Assembly: GCF_024437735.1 (NCBI RefSeq)
Contig: NZ_JANFQO010000006.1
Location: 186,001-250,000, forward strand
Direction: 5' to 3'
DNA length: 64,000 nucleotides
Origin: Tahibacter harae
GTDB taxonomy: Bacteria; Pseudomonadota; Gammaproteobacteria; Xanthomonadales; Rhodanobacteraceae
The position numbers were made by a program, and so were the translations under genes. Below are positions 1 to 9,294 of the stretch, one piece after another (the stretch's first letter is position 1; each line of letters begins with the position of its first letter). The notes under the pieces are model-generated. The model ran no database searches. It worked only from the letters and a program-made list of their open reading frames with translations, and was not told the DNA's origin.

Positions 1-238
1 GTTCCTGCGCCAGCCGGGCCAGGGCCTCGTGGTCGATGCCGTAGACCGGGCGCGAGCTGCCCAGGGTCAGATAATCCAGCCGCTGCAGCGCGGGATCCTG
101 CAGCGCGAGCTTGGTGCGCACGCTGGTGCCGGCGTGGCTTTCCGGCTTCACCATCGGTTCCCACACGCCGAAGCGGAACAGTCCTTCGCAGCCGGCGAGC
201 AGCAGCAGCGGAGCGATGAATTTGAGTATCGGCTTCAT
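1..238 (-). CDS. SGNH/AlgJ-like acetylation partner protein (partial)
   Basis: The gene begins at the ATG at 238 and runs off the left edge, so only about 79 codons are seen. The N-terminus is a short basic and hydrophobic stretch ending in LLAGC (Cys17), which looks like a lipoprotein signal. Residues 60-69 read GSSRPVYGID, like the nucleophile block of SGNH/GDSL-type partner proteins. It starts 7 nt after the MBOAT gene stop, so it is probably cotranscribed. MBOAT acyltransferases of the AlgI type usually have such a periplasmic partner (AlgJ/DltD-like) that completes transfer of acyl groups onto a glycan. The family call rests on the motif and the neighbour; the catalytic Asp/His region lies outside the window. 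Confidence 0.6.
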   Translation of the reverse strand, partial: MKPILKFIAPLLLLAGCEGLFRFGVWEPMVKPESHAGTSVRTKLALQDPALQRLDYLTLGSSRPVYGIDHEALARLAQE

Positions 239-245
239 CGGCGCC

Positions 246-1646
246 TCAGAACTGGAAGTAGATGAAGGGCGTGGTCGCCGCCGGCGTGAACCAGATCAGC
301 AGCAGGCCTATGGCCGCGAGCGTGGCCGCGAACAGGGGGCCGCGCTCGCGGCCCAGCCATTCCTTGAAGCCGGTCCAGCCGCCGAGCAGGTGTACGGCCA
401 GCATGGCCAGCAGCAGCGAGAGCATGCCCAGGTGCGCATTCGCATCGAAGCTGGCGGAGGCTGTGGCGATGGTGCCGATCAGCGTCTTCGCATCCTCGAA
501 TGTCTTGGCGCGGAAGAAGATCCAGGCGAAGCAGACCAGGTGGAAGGTCAGTGCCCAGCGCAGTGCGCGCATCAGCGGATTGGCCGCGTTCCAGAACGGC
601 AGACGGAACAGCACGGCGCGCTCGAAGGCAAGATAGCCGCCGTGCAGTCCGCCCCAGATCACGAAATTCCAGCTGGCGCCATGCCACAGGCCGCCGAGCA
701 GCATGGTCAGCATCAGGTTGACGTAGGTGTGCAGATCGCCCTTGCGGTTGCCGCCCAGCGAGATGTACAGGTAGTCGCGCAGCCAGCGCGACAGGGTCAT
801 GTGCCAGCGGCGCCAGAATTCCTGCACGCTGTCGGCGAAATACGGGTAGTTGAAGTTCTGCGGATAGCGGAAGCCGAGCAGCAGGGCCAGGCCGATGGCG
901 ATATCGGTATAGCCGGAGAAATCGCAGTAGATCTGGAAGGCGAAGGCGTAGACCGCGAGCAGACTGTCCCAGAAGCCGTAGCGTGCGGGCTCGGCGAAGA
1001 TGGGATCGGCATACAGGGCGAGGTTGTCGGCGAATACGATCTTCTTGGCGAAGCCGAACGCGATCAGCACCAGCGCGCGCTGCACCTGGGCGGCGCCGAC
1101 GTGGCGGTCGCCGTCGAGTTCCTTGAAGAACTCGTAGTCGCGCACGATGGGGCCGGCCGCCAGCTGCGGGAAGAACGAGACGAACAGGGCGTAATCGAGC
1201 AGGTTGCGCCGCGGCCTGCTTACGCCGCGGTAGACGTCGATGGTGTAGGACAGGCTCTGGAAGGTGTAGAACGAGATGCCCACCGGCAGGACTATGTCCA
1301 TCGGCGTCAGCTGCAGCGCGAAGCCGGCGGCGCCGCTGGCGAGGTTCCAGTTTTCGATCAGCCAGTTCGCGTACTTGAAAAAGGCGAGCAGGCCGAGATT
1401 GGTGACCAGGCTGAGCAGCAGCAGATAGCGCGGCCGCGATACGCGGACCATGCCCAGGCCTATGCAATAGTCCAGCAGCGTCGAGTAGACGATGATGCCC
1501 AGATACATCCAGCTCCACTGGCCGTAGAAGTAATAGCTCGCGGCCAGCAGCATCAGCTTCTGCGCGGTCGGCCAGGGGCGCAGGCCCTGGTTCAGCGCCA
1601 GCACGATCACGAAGAAGACGACGAAATGCAGGGAGTTGAAAAGCAT
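246..1646 (-). CDS. MBOAT family O-acyltransferase (AlgI-like)
   Basis: A 466-residue polytopic inner-membrane protein of the usual AlgI/DltB length. It carries the family blocks PQLAAGPIVR near residue 160 and LWHGASWNFVIWGG near residue 320, whose His is the conserved catalytic residue of membrane-bound O-acyltransferases. The family moves acyl groups (commonly acetyl) across the membrane for attachment to exported polysaccharide. It lies just upstream of an SGNH-like partner in the same direction. With the methyltransferase and large membrane proteins beside it, a role in decorating a surface glycan is inferred. The actual glycan cannot be told from the sequence. No strong ribosome site precedes the ATG. 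Confidence 0.92.
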   Translation of the reverse strand: MLFNSLHFVVFFVIVLALNQGLRPWPTAQKLMLLAASYYFYGQWSWMYLGIIVYSTLLDYCIGLGMVRVSRPRYLLLLSLVTNLGLLAFFKYANWLIENWNLASGAAGFALQLTPMDIVLPVGISFYTFQSLSYTIDVYRGVSRPRRNLLDYALFVSFFPQLAAGPIVRDYEFFKELDGDRHVGAAQVQRALVLIAFGFAKKIVFADNLALYADPIFAEPARYGFWDSLLAVYAFAFQIYCDFSGYTDIAIGLALLLGFRYPQNFNYPYFADSVQEFWRRWHMTLSRWLRDYLYISLGGNRKGDLHTYVNLMLTMLLGGLWHGASWNFVIWGGLHGGYLAFERAVLFRLPFWNAANPLMRALRWALTFHLVCFAWIFFRAKTFEDAKTLIGTIATASASFDANAHLGMLSLLLAMLAVHLLGGWTGFKEWLGRERGPLFAATLAAIGLLLIWFTPAATTPFIYFQF

Positions 1647-1710
1647 GGCTAGCGGTCAGCGGTGACGTTGCGGTGGGCGCACGGCCCGGTATGGCGCGGC
1701 GGCGCCGGCA

Positions 1711-2967
1711 TCAGCCGGGCACGCGCAGGCAGTGCTGCGGCGTCAGGTTCTGCCATACCCGCAGCGGGCCGGCGTAGTCGGGCCGGCGCAATACCGCCAT
1801 GGCATGCGTGGGCTTGATGCGGCCGGCCTGCATCTCGGCTTCGTCGCGGGCATGGATGCGGTCGATCAGCGCGCGGTCGTGCGCCGAGTCCGCGTCGAAA
1901 TGGCCGCCGAAGCCGCGGTCGATGAAAGGATCGATGACGTTGGCGAAGCCGAGGTACGACTCGAACGCGAAATGCTGCAACAGCAGCGGCAGTATGTCCT
2001 GGGCGCGTATGCCTTCAAAGCCTTCGCCGGAGCAGTCGAAGTCGAGGTACTCGTCCCACTGCTCGCGCAGCTGGCGGTGGTAGCGGTAGGACGCGGGCAG
2101 TTCGGCCCAGAACTCGCGCACGATGGCCAGTGCCTCGGGCCAGCGCTGGTGGCCGTTGCGGCCGACCATGTCGGAAATGACGAAGCGGCCGTGCGACGGC
2201 AGGTTGGCGGCGACGGTGGCGAACAGGTGTTCCAGTTCCAGCACGTGGTGCAGGCTCTGGTTGGCCATGGCCGCGTCGTAGCGGCGTGCCGGCTGCCAGG
2301 CGTTGAAGTCGCCGATCAGCGGCAGCACCTGTTCCGCCACGCCGGCCTCGCGCGCATGCGCGGCGCCGCGTTCCAGCATGGCGGCGTTGATGTCCAGGCA
2401 TTCGATGGTGAAGTCGCGCAGGCCGCGGCCGACCAGCAGCTGCGCCACGCGCACTTCGGTATCGCAGTTGCCGGCGCCCAGGCTGACGAAGCGCGCCGGC
2501 CGGGCCGGGGCTTCCGCATAGGCCTGCTGCAGTGCGTTGGCGAAGAATTCATCGGGATTGCTGCTGCCGAAATGTTCCAGCTTGGGGCGCAAATAGTTGT
2601 GCGACCAGTAGTGGAAAATGTCCGGAAGTTCATTTACGTCGAGCTGGTCGGCGAAGATTTCCTGCTCGCGGCGGAGGCGGTCGCCGTAGGCATCGGCGGG
2701 TTTTTCTTCCGCTGCCGCGGCAGCGGGTTCTTCGGGCGGTGCTGGCTGCACTTCCGCTTCCGCGACCGCGGCGTGTGCGATGGCAGCTTGCGCAGCCGCG
2801 TCCTCCGCTTCCGCTGCGATTTCGGCTGCGCTTTCCGGCGGCGGCTGCGGCCCGCGCGCGAGTCGCCGCAGCGGAGCCTTGATGGATTCGGGCAGATGCC
2901 GCGCCAGCGGACTGAGGCAGCGGTCCAGCATGGCCAGTAGCGGAGAGGGCGACTCTTTCACAATCAA
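1711..2967 (-). CDS. class I SAM-dependent methyltransferase
   Basis: 418 residues. The first ~90 are low-complexity Ala/Glu/Pro-rich linker. From about residue 135 there is a Rossmann-type methyltransferase domain: motif I reads FVSLGAGNCDTEVRV, followed by the acidic ECLDINAAML and the MANQSLHHVLE block typical of class I enzymes. The substrate is not evident; the setting next to MBOAT suggests a glycan or lipid-linked substrate, which is inference only. The longest reading frame starts with TTG (2967); a GTG six bases later or an ATG at 2931 are equally possible, as none has a convincing ribosome-binding site. Confidence 0.8.
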   Translation of the reverse strand: MIVKESPSPLLAMLDRCLSPLARHLPESIKAPLRRLARGPQPPPESAAEIAAEAEDAAAQAAIAHAAVAEAEVQPAPPEEPAAAAAEEKPADAYGDRLRREQEIFADQLDVNELPDIFHYWSHNYLRPKLEHFGSSNPDEFFANALQQAYAEAPARPARFVSLGAGNCDTEVRVAQLLVGRGLRDFTIECLDINAAMLERGAAHAREAGVAEQVLPLIGDFNAWQPARRYDAAMANQSLHHVLELEHLFATVAANLPSHGRFVISDMVGRNGHQRWPEALAIVREFWAELPASYRYHRQLREQWDEYLDFDCSGEGFEGIRAQDILPLLLQHFAFESYLGFANVIDPFIDRGFGGHFDADSAHDRALIDRIHARDEAEMQAGRIKPTHAMAVLRRPDYAGPLRVWQNLTPQHCLRVPG

Positions 2968-3079
2968 GAGGATAGCGCGGCAAAAAGAGGCCGCAGTGTA
3001 GCGCAGCGGGTGACCGGCATGAAGGCGCGCGCCGCTGGCGGACGCGGCCGTACGAGCTTGCGCACTGCGTTGCCGGTAT

Positions 3080-5281
3080 TCACGGTGTTGCGAGGGGAAT
3101 CAGTCGCAAAAGGCGGAAACGCGGGCCTTCCACCAGGGTTTCGGTGCCCGGCGGGTGGTCGGGAATGTTGCCGCAGGGATCGCCCGGGGCCGGCAGGTAG
3201 GGTTTTTCCACGTCGCGGCGGGGCAGCAGCAGATAGGGCGTCTCGAAGCGACGCATATAGTCCGTCAGCGCGGCGAAGTCGCGGGTGTATTCGGGCCGCG
3301 ACAGCGAGATGCCGAAAGGATCCTCCACGCGCGCGGGCAGGGCCGTGGTCACGTCGAACGGCGCGCAGCCGAGCACGTGGGCGGGCTTGCGCGTGCGCAG
3401 GTAGTCGGCGATTCCGGTCAGGCCGGCATCGGCGAGCAGGGCCGTTTCGCGCTTGCGCGAGTCGCGCACGCCGCGGCTGAAATCCAGGTCGAAGGTGCGC
3501 GTGCCCGGCGTCCAGGCGGCGCTGGCGAAGCTGTAGGCAGCCTGGAAACCGGCGAACAGCAGTACGCCGGCGAACAAGGTGCCGCGCGCGGCGGCGGCCG
3601 CGGTGGTGCGGCGCCAGGCCAGGGCAAAGCCGAGCACCGTAGCCGGCACGATCGCAGCGATGAAGTAGTTTCCGTCGCTGCCGCGGGAGTGGTACTGCCA
3701 GCCCAGGGCCAGCACCACGCCGGCCAGCATCAGCAACAGGCCGGCGCTGCGGTGCGCGGGCACGGCGGCGGGAGCCGCCGGGCCGTAGCGGCCCAGCAGC
3801 AGCGCGCACAGCGGCAGCCACAGCCAGACATTGCCGGGCCAGCTGATCGCGATATGGTCCATCTGGTCGGGCCGCAGCAGCCAGTCGCGCAGCAGCAGCG
3901 GCACCTGGCTCCAGTCCTGCGGCCGGGTCCAGGTCAGGGTGCCGGCCGGTTCGCGCAGCTCGAAACCGAGCATTGTCCACACTTTGAACAAAGGATCCGG
4001 GCCTATGGTCGGCATGCCGGCCAGCAGCTGCGTGCGCGCCATCACGAAAACAGCGGCGACGGCGGCCAGTGCCAGTGCGATCCAGCCCAGCCGCGCAGGT
4101 GCCGGCGGCGCGAGGGCCGCGTAACGCCGGCGCCAGAACAACCCCAGCAGCAGGCCTACGCCCAGCATGCCCAGGTAAGGCACGGCCACCAGCTTGCTGG
4201 AGACGGCGAGCAGGCCGGCCGCGACGGCCCAGGCCAGTTCGGAATGGCCGCGCTGTTGCTGCAGCCAGTTGCCGCCGTGCAGCCAGGCCAGCAGCACCAG
4301 CAGCGCACACACGATATCGGGCTTGGGTTCCAGCGCGGCATTGGCCAGGGCGGGCAGGCTCAGCAGCAGCGCGCCCAGCAGCAGCTGCGCCCGCGGCGAG
4401 GCCGCACCAAAACGCCGGGCCAGGCGTGCGGCAGTCAGCGCCAGCAGGCCCAGCAGCAGTATGGTCACGCCAGCCTGCGGACTGGTGTCGCCCAGGTCGC
4501 TCAGTGGCAACAGATATACTTCGTAGAGTTTTGGAAAATAGTAGACCGGCGAGACCAGTCCCAGCGGCGCGAACACCGAGCCGCCGGCGACCAGGACTTC
4601 CTCGGGCCGGTAGCCGTACCACAGGCCGTCGAAGCTGTAGACCACGTTGGTGCGCGCAAACAGCACCAGCATCCAGCCGCAAAGCAGGCCGAACAGGCCA
4701 CGGTCCAGCGGCTGCCAGCCTTCGCTGCGTGCAAACAGGTGCGCGAGCAGCGGCCGTGCCCGCGCCCACAGCGCCAGCGGCAGCAGCATCAGCCAGAGAT
4801 AGCGCAGCGCCAGCGCCGTGCCCGGCCCCAGCGCCGACAAGGTCCACGCCGCCACGCTCCACAGGCCCAGGCCGAGCACGAAGCAGCGCAGATAATCCTC
4901 CACGCTGCGCGGCAGCGCGGCGCCGGCGAGCCGGCACACGGCCGCGCCCAGAGCGAGGGTGAATTCCACATGCAGCAGCGCCAGCAGTGCCGGCGCATCC
5001 ACGCCGTGGCGGCGCAGATACAGCAGCGCGAGCACGCCGCCCAGGCCCAGCCGCCAGCCGCGCCGCGGCAACTGCTGCAGCAGGGCCAGGCCGCCCATCA
5101 GCAGCAGCGCCTCCAGGCCGCCCTGAATGTACTGCGGCGTGCTCACCTGCCAATCCAGCGGACCGGGAACCAGCAGAGCCCAGGCGACCGCGGTGCAGGC
5201 GGCGAACGCCGTCAGCAGCGCCAGGAGGCGCAGCGCGCGGGCGGAAAGAGTGGATTCGGCGGGCAGTGCGGACAGTTCCAT
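3080..5281 (-). CDS. large polytopic membrane protein, GT-C glycosyltransferase-like
   Basis: 733 residues with many hydrophobic helices throughout and hydrophilic loops such as the SFDGLWYGYRPEEVL segment near residue 210 and EPKPDIVCALL near residue 310. The C-terminal ~120 residues are soluble. Architecture and acidic loop residues resemble membrane glycosyltransferases of the GT-C fold that use lipid-linked sugars, but no diagnostic motif allows a firm family. Two other proteins of similar style lie nearby (5650-7548 and 7713-9287), so the region probably builds or modifies an envelope glycan. The start ATG at 5281 lacks an obvious ribosome site. Confidence 0.65.
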   Translation of the reverse strand: MELSALPAESTLSARALRLLALLTAFAACTAVAWALLVPGPLDWQVSTPQYIQGGLEALLLMGGLALLQQLPRRGWRLGLGGVLALLYLRRHGVDAPALLALLHVEFTLALGAAVCRLAGAALPRSVEDYLRCFVLGLGLWSVAAWTLSALGPGTALALRYLWLMLLPLALWARARPLLAHLFARSEGWQPLDRGLFGLLCGWMLVLFARTNVVYSFDGLWYGYRPEEVLVAGGSVFAPLGLVSPVYYFPKLYEVYLLPLSDLGDTSPQAGVTILLLGLLALTAARLARRFGAASPRAQLLLGALLLSLPALANAALEPKPDIVCALLVLLAWLHGGNWLQQQRGHSELAWAVAAGLLAVSSKLVAVPYLGMLGVGLLLGLFWRRRYAALAPPAPARLGWIALALAAVAAVFVMARTQLLAGMPTIGPDPLFKVWTMLGFELREPAGTLTWTRPQDWSQVPLLLRDWLLRPDQMDHIAISWPGNVWLWLPLCALLLGRYGPAAPAAVPAHRSAGLLLMLAGVVLALGWQYHSRGSDGNYFIAAIVPATVLGFALAWRRTTAAAAARGTLFAGVLLFAGFQAAYSFASAAWTPGTRTFDLDFSRGVRDSRKRETALLADAGLTGIADYLRTRKPAHVLGCAPFDVTTALPARVEDPFGISLSRPEYTRDFAALTDYMRRFETPYLLLPRRDVEKPYLPAPGDPCGNIPDHPPGTETLVEGPRFRLLRLIPLATP

Positions 5282-5649
5282 TGTGTTCGGCTCGATACAG
5301 CGTCGCCGGTCACGGCGAACTGGAAAACGCGGCGCGCCGGGCGCCGCTGCCGCAGGCGGAAACAGCGGCTTGGGACCGTGCGGTTCTCATCCGGTACGCG
5401 CCGCGCGCGGGACAGTCCATTGCGGCGCGGCGGCGGCGCGGGCGGCGTCCTGTGCAACGGGCGCCGCGGGATTGACTGCGCATCCTAGTCGAGTGGCGCG
5501 TTAAAGAGATGTTTGTCGCCGCGTGCGCGTGGTGTACGACGCCGTCGTGACGCGGGGTCGCGTTTTTCCGCCGCGCCGGCGCTTGCATTGGCGCAGGCAG
5601 TGTGGATGCTTGCGCGGCGCCCGCAGACCCGCGGGCGACGGAGCACAGG
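5282..5649. other. 368-bp divergent intergenic region
   Basis: This stretch separates two divergently read membrane-protein genes and should hold both promoters. It is GC-rich with runs of CGG/GCC. A TTGACT at 5472-5477 could be a -35 element for the rightward gene but no well-spaced -10 follows. I see no gene, hairpin or repeat I can support. Confidence 0.4.
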
Positions 5650-7548
5650 ATGTCGTCTGCGTCGAAAACGTCCGGGATGGAGCGTCTGCTGGTGGCCGCC
5701 GCGCTCGCGCTGGCGCTGTTCTTTCTGGCCACTGCGCTGGTCGCGATCGCGAATTTCGCCTGGCGCCAGCCCATGTTCGACCAGTTCCGCGTCTACGAGA
5801 ACTTCATCAACCTGCCGTTTCCGTCCAGCCTGTGGCAGCTGGACAACGGCCACCGTCCCATCCTGCCGGCGCTGATCCGGGTGGCGGATATCCACCTGTT
5901 CGGCAGCCGCCAGCTGCTGCAGATCATCTTCGGCAGCGGCTGTGCGCTGGCCACGGCGCTCACGATAGCCCTGTGCGCCTGGCGCGATCCGGCGGCACCG
6001 GCCGCAACCCGGGCTGGCGGCGTGCTGGCCGCGGTCGTGGCGGTGTTCTGGCTGGCCAATGCGCGCGAACTCATGCACAGCCACGAGATGGTGCAGGCCT
6101 ATGCATCGACGCTGAGCGTCACGCTGGCCGCGCTGTGCACCTGGCGCGCGCAGGGCGGCGCGGCCCGGCGCTGGATGCTGCTGGCGACGCTGGCCTGCGT
6201 CGCGGCGACGTTTTCGTTCGGTTCCGGCATCGCCAGTTTCGTCGCGGTGCTGCTGACCGGACTGCTGCTGCGCCTGCCGCGCAGCGTCCTGCTGCTGCCG
6301 GCCGCTGCGCTGGCTGCCTGTCTCGCGCTGTACGTATTCATGCTGCCGGGCGATGGCTCGGTGCGTGAGGTGCTGGCGTTCCGCCCGCTGGACAGCCTGC
6401 TGACTTCGGCGCGCTGGCTGGCCTCGCCCTGGGTGAACGGCTGGCTGGGCGTGGGCCACGATCCGCTGCATGCCTGGGTGGGCGAGTACATGCAGCAGAG
6501 CCGGCCCGGCCGTGTGCTGGCGCAGTCGGCCGATCTGGCGAACGCGCTGCCGGGAGCGGACTGGCGTACGACCACGTCGGCCTGCATAGGCTTGCTCGGC
6601 CTCGCCGCGCTGGCCTGGGCCGTTATCGCGCGGCTGCGCTGGTCGCAGCCGACGCGGCTGGAAGTGATTGCGCTGTGCCTGGGCCTGTTCACCGCGGCTT
6701 CGGCCGGCATCATCGGCCTGAGCCGGCTGAATTATCTGCAGCTGCATCCGGACCAGCTGTTTGCCGACCGCTATCTGGTATGGCCCTGTCTTTTCTGGCT
6801 GTCGCTGGTGCTGCTGGCGCTGGCTCGCCTGCACCGGCTGGCGCGCGGGAGGATCGGCGCCGTGGCGGCCGTGGTCGTGCTGGCCCTGCCGTTGCTGGTC
6901 ACGCACCGCATGTACGCCGGCTGGGCGGCGTCGGTCTACCGCAAGACCGAACAGCTGGCGGCGGCCGCGCGTTCCGGCGTTGTGGATTTGTCGCTTTATC
7001 CCGTCGCCGCGGATGCGGATGCGGCCACGGTAGGCCGCACCCTGGCCCTGCTGCGCGAGCGCCGCCTGGCCATGTTCGGCGGCGGCTGGCAGGCAGTGGG
7101 CGAAACCTGGAGCGGCAGCCTGGACGCGGCGGCGCCGCTGCAGGCGCAGTTGCTGCAGCAGGCGCCGGTGGCGGATGCGGCCAGCGCGCGGCCGGCGCTG
7201 CATTTCAGCGGCGTGCTCGCGGCAGCCACGCCCCGGCCCGCCGGCACGCGGCTGCTGGTGCTGGATGCGGCGTCGCGGGTGCACGGCTATGCACAGATCA
7301 GCTTCATCGCGCCGCACAAGAGCAGTCTGCGCCTGGATCTGCCGGCCAAGCGCGGTTTCGATGGCTATATCGCCGGCTACGATGCGAACCAGGCCTACCG
7401 TCTGGTGGCGGCGGATTTCGGCAGCGGGCGGGCGTGGCCGGTGCTGGAGATTCCTGCCGCAGCGGCAGCGCCGGCGATTCCTGCCGCGCCGTCACCGCTT
7501 GCCACGACACCGTTGCCGCAGATCCCGGCCGCGCCGCCGAAGCTGTGA
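5650..7548 (+). CDS. polytopic membrane protein with soluble C-terminus, unknown function
   Basis: 632 residues from the ATG at 5650, chosen because GGAG lies about 6 nt upstream; an in-frame ATG 48 nt earlier has no ribosome site. Residues ~10-440 contain around ten hydrophobic segments. The first loop has FAWRQPMFDQFRVYENFINL. Residues ~450-600 form a soluble domain, and the tail is a Pro/Ala-rich stretch. I do not recognise a named family. The form (N-terminal membrane channel-like part, C-terminal extracytoplasmic domain) resembles membrane glycosyltransferases, and its neighbours are of the same kind, so a role in surface glycan assembly is a cautious inference. Confidence 0.65.
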   Translation: MSSASKTSGMERLLVAAALALALFFLATALVAIANFAWRQPMFDQFRVYENFINLPFPSSLWQLDNGHRPILPALIRVADIHLFGSRQLLQIIFGSGCALATALTIALCAWRDPAAPAATRAGGVLAAVVAVFWLANARELMHSHEMVQAYASTLSVTLAALCTWRAQGGAARRWMLLATLACVAATFSFGSGIASFVAVLLTGLLLRLPRSVLLLPAAALAACLALYVFMLPGDGSVREVLAFRPLDSLLTSARWLASPWVNGWLGVGHDPLHAWVGEYMQQSRPGRVLAQSADLANALPGADWRTTTSACIGLLGLAALAWAVIARLRWSQPTRLEVIALCLGLFTAASAGIIGLSRLNYLQLHPDQLFADRYLVWPCLFWLSLVLLALARLHRLARGRIGAVAAVVVLALPLLVTHRMYAGWAASVYRKTEQLAAAARSGVVDLSLYPVAADADAATVGRTLALLRERRLAMFGGGWQAVGETWSGSLDAAAPLQAQLLQQAPVADAASARPALHFSGVLAAATPRPAGTRLLVLDAASRVHGYAQISFIAPHKSSLRLDLPAKRGFDGYIAGYDANQAYRLVAADFGSGRAWPVLEIPAAAAAPAIPAAPSPLATTPLPQIPAAPPKL

Positions 7549-7712
7549 GAACGCGCGCGGGACGCGGGTCGCGGCCGCGCTGAGTGTCGGCGCGGCGATC
7601 GGCGACGCAGCCGTCTTGTGGCGCCGCTTTGAAAATCGCAACTGGATTTCATTGACCGGCTGCGCCCGGCGGGCACGCCGCGGCGGCGCTGCGGTACCGT
7701 TTCGGCGCTTCG

Positions 7713-9287
7713 CTAAGGCGTTTCCTCCCACCGCAGCGCACACAACTGCGGCAGCGGCTCGTCGAGGAGCAGATTGCTGGCTATGCCGGCGCAGCTGGCG
7801 CGGTCCAGTTGCAGGCGGTGGCGCTGCAGGGCCTGGCGCAGCGGTGCGCCGTCCAGGTCGACGGCAATCAGATACAGCGGTCCCTGATGCGCGCGCAGCC
7901 GCCGCTGCGCGGCGCGGTCCAGCGCCCATTCCGGCAGCGGCGGACCGGCCAGGTTGCCGGCGATGCGCACGAAGCGCGTGCCGGGCGGGAATGCCGTGGC
8001 GAGAAAGCCCAGCGGCTCGCCGTCGCCGAACACCACCAGGGCCGCGGCGAGATCGGCGCGCGGCGGCAATTGCACCTCGACGTACTGCGCACTGTAGTGC
8101 GGCAGGCGGCCCCAGCGCACCGGACGGGTGGCGAGGATCAGCAAAGCCGGCAACGCGAGCATGGCAACGCCGGCGGCGCGGCGCGGCATGGCTGACAGGG
8201 CCAGCACCAGCAGCGCCGGCGCCAGCATTTCCAGCACCACCAGATAGCGGTAGTAGCCGAACAGCGTCAGCCAGGCGAGATACGCCAGCGCGACGGCCAG
8301 CAGCACGAAATCCGCGGCGCGGCGCAGCGCCGGTGCCGACGCCAGCGCCCGGCGCCGCCACAGCGGCAGTGCGAGCATGGCCAGGAACAGCAGCGGCAGG
8401 CGCAGATCGAGGAACCCGCCTTCGGATACGCGCCGCGGCGTATCGGCCCAGACCAGCGGATAGAACAGCCATTCGCGCCAGCCGCGCGGCAGCCAGCGGC
8501 TGTCGCGCAGTTCGGCCGGCGGCGCGAAATCGCCGCCGAACCAGTGCCCGAACAGCGGGAAAAGGGGATTTCCGAATTCGCGGTACAGCCCCAGCATCCA
8601 GTGGCCGTTGACCAGCAGGAAGGCGGCCAGCGCGCAGATGCCGAGCAGCGCGGACAGGCGCAGCCGCGCCCGCCAGGTTGCCGCGCCGTCAGCGAGCAGC
8701 AGCGGCGCAGCCAGCACGATGCCGGCGGCGAGCGGCGCCGCGGTCAGCTTCAGGCCTGCGGCCAGGCCCAGCAGCGCGCCGGCGCCGAGCACGCGGCCGC
8801 GGTCCTGGCCGTCCAGCAGCAGGGCGAGCGCGCCCAGCAGCGGCAGGCTGACCAGGTTGTCGCCGAAGCTCGCGCCGAGTTCCCCGCGCATGGTCGCGCC
8901 GCTGGCACCGGCGAAGGCGATCAGCAGGGCCAGCCAGCGTCGCTGCTGCCAGCCCGCCGGCAGCAGGTGCAGGCAGATGCGGTGCAGTGGCAGCAGGTTC
9001 AGGCCCTGGATGCAGCCCAGCAGGAAGGTGCCCAGCCAGGCCGGCAGGGTGGAAAGCAGCAGGTACAGCGCGGCCGGCAGCAGCGGGTTGAACCAGGTCT
9101 GGGCCTGGGCCACGGCCAGGTCGAGCTGGCCGCGGCCGTGCAGCCAGGCCCAGCCGTCGTACCAGTGGTAGTTGCGCAGATCCCAGTTGTTGCTCTGGCC
9201 CAGCAGCAGCGCCCAGGCGCCGTAGCCCAGTACCAGCGCGGCCAGCGCCAGCCATTCCGCGCGGGTGCGGCGCAGCGGCGCGGCCAT
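7713..9287 (-). CDS. polytopic membrane protein, GT-C/GT87-like
   Basis: 524 residues. The start at 9287 (MAAPLRRTRAEW) is preferred over a longer frame because it lies 7 nt behind the preceding gene's stop, implying one transcript with the 2OG-Fe(II) oxygenase. The first periplasmic loop carries NNWDLRNYHWYDGWAW followed by LDLAVAQAQTWFNPLLPAAL, a pattern seen in a group of uncharacterised bacterial membrane proteins related to GT-C transferases. About ten transmembrane segments follow, then a ~110-residue soluble C-terminal part. Function is unknown; likely acts in the inner membrane on a lipid-linked substrate. Confidence 0.7.
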   Translation of the reverse strand: MAAPLRRTRAEWLALAALVLGYGAWALLLGQSNNWDLRNYHWYDGWAWLHGRGQLDLAVAQAQTWFNPLLPAALYLLLSTLPAWLGTFLLGCIQGLNLLPLHRICLHLLPAGWQQRRWLALLIAFAGASGATMRGELGASFGDNLVSLPLLGALALLLDGQDRGRVLGAGALLGLAAGLKLTAAPLAAGIVLAAPLLLADGAATWRARLRLSALLGICALAAFLLVNGHWMLGLYREFGNPLFPLFGHWFGGDFAPPAELRDSRWLPRGWREWLFYPLVWADTPRRVSEGGFLDLRLPLLFLAMLALPLWRRRALASAPALRRAADFVLLAVALAYLAWLTLFGYYRYLVVLEMLAPALLVLALSAMPRRAAGVAMLALPALLILATRPVRWGRLPHYSAQYVEVQLPPRADLAAALVVFGDGEPLGFLATAFPPGTRFVRIAGNLAGPPLPEWALDRAAQRRLRAHQGPLYLIAVDLDGAPLRQALQRHRLQLDRASCAGIASNLLLDEPLPQLCALRWEETP

Positions 9288-9294
9288 GGCCGGG

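Noticed and set aside
111-1652. 513-codon plus-strand frame over the MBOAT gene
   Set aside because: Composition is Glu/Gln/Arg-rich without family resemblance, while the minus-strand frame is a textbook MBOAT protein.
2964-5153. 729-codon minus-strand frame overlapping the membrane protein in another frame
   Set aside because: Arg/Ala/Gly-rich shadow; the alternative frame encodes regular hydrophobic helices.
3155-5488. 777-codon open frame opposite the 733-aa membrane protein
   Set aside because: It is Gln/Arg/Ala-rich with no domain, no ribosome site, and mirrors codon positions of the real gene; GC-rich DNA keeps the opposite frame open.
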